Notes under the pieces: generated by a model | Told to the model about the DNA's origin: nothing | Databases searched by the model: none | The model's input: only the letters and a program-made list of their open reading frames with translations | Part shown: positions 6,147 through 6,267 of the stretch, piece by piece | Position numbering within the stretch: position 1 is the stretch's first letter | Layout: every line of letters begins with the position of its first letter | NCBI GenBank assembly: GCA_029256035.1 | Contig: JAQSYR010000081.1 | Span: forward strand, 1-6,267 | Direction of reading: 5' to 3' | From: Anaerocolumna sp. | GTDB lineage: Bacteria > Bacillota > Clostridia > Lachnospirales > Lachnospiraceae | DNA: 6,267 bases | Made by a program: the position numbers and the translations under genes

Positions 6147-6267
6147 CCTACTAAATGTAAAATGAAGTGATATTAGAATTCTATTTTAAGAATTGATGCA
6201 TTTTTTATATTTTAATGAATGTTTTATGAATGCATTTTATACTTAAATATTTTATATACTTTTCAAA
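6147..6267. other. AT-rich stretch with no gene
   Basis: No coding region is visible on either strand after the kinase remnant. AATTCT at 6177-6182 pairs with AGAATT at 6189-6194, with a T-run at 6201-6206, but a 6-bp all-weak stem is a poor terminator. ATGAATG occurs twice, at 6215-6221 and 6226-6232. No response regulator begins here. Confidence 0.5.

Noticed and set aside
6208..6223. 16-nt match to 2918-2933 (both read TATTTTAATGAATGTT)
   Set aside because: One copy lies in permease coding sequence and both are AT-rich; a short match without flanking similarity or terminal structure is most likely chance rather than a mobile element end.

Overview
The window is AT-rich (by eye about two thirds A+T), with strong AGGAGG-type ribosome binding sites and gene families typical of low-GC Firmicutes. 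The closest resemblance is to Clostridia, probably the Lachnospiraceae or Lachnoclostridium group; this assignment rests on protein style alone. I see no RNA genes, CRISPR array or insertion sequence.

Layout. (1) Positions 1-103 are non-coding apart from a possible start codon of a further minus-strand gene at the very edge. (2) Positions 104-1633 (minus) encode a radical SAM protein of the putative DNA modification/repair family, with a C-terminal helix-hairpin-helix and an unusually long insert in the middle. (3) The 107-bp gap upstream of it holds a strong promoter flanked on both sides by a 12-bp LexA-like box (GAAC-N4-GTTT), set in a 17-bp perfect inverted repeat. (4) Positions 1741-4972 (minus) are a three-gene ABC exporter operon, transcribed ATPase, permease, permease, with a 12-nt gap and a 14-nt overlap between genes. 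(5) Positions 4973-5164 are a divergent control region. (6) Positions 5165-6146 (plus) encode a membrane sensor histidine kinase that looks broken: the segment between the N box and the last glycine box of the ATPase domain is missing and the reading frame is shifted. (7) Positions 6147-6267 are AT-rich with no gene; no response regulator follows the kinase.

How the genes work together. The exporter plus divergent kinase resembles the lipid/antimicrobial-responsive systems of Firmicutes, such as Bacillus subtilis LnrJK-LnrLMN: a NarL-class sensor kinase and its regulator control an ATPase plus two ABC-2 permeases. Here the kinase appears inactivated and no regulator is visible, so the exporter may be constitutive, silent or controlled from elsewhere. 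The radical SAM gene is probably independent, and its promoter architecture suggests DNA-damage (SOS) control, in keeping with its predicted repair role. The most interesting observations are the double LexA-like operator and the internal deletion in the kinase.
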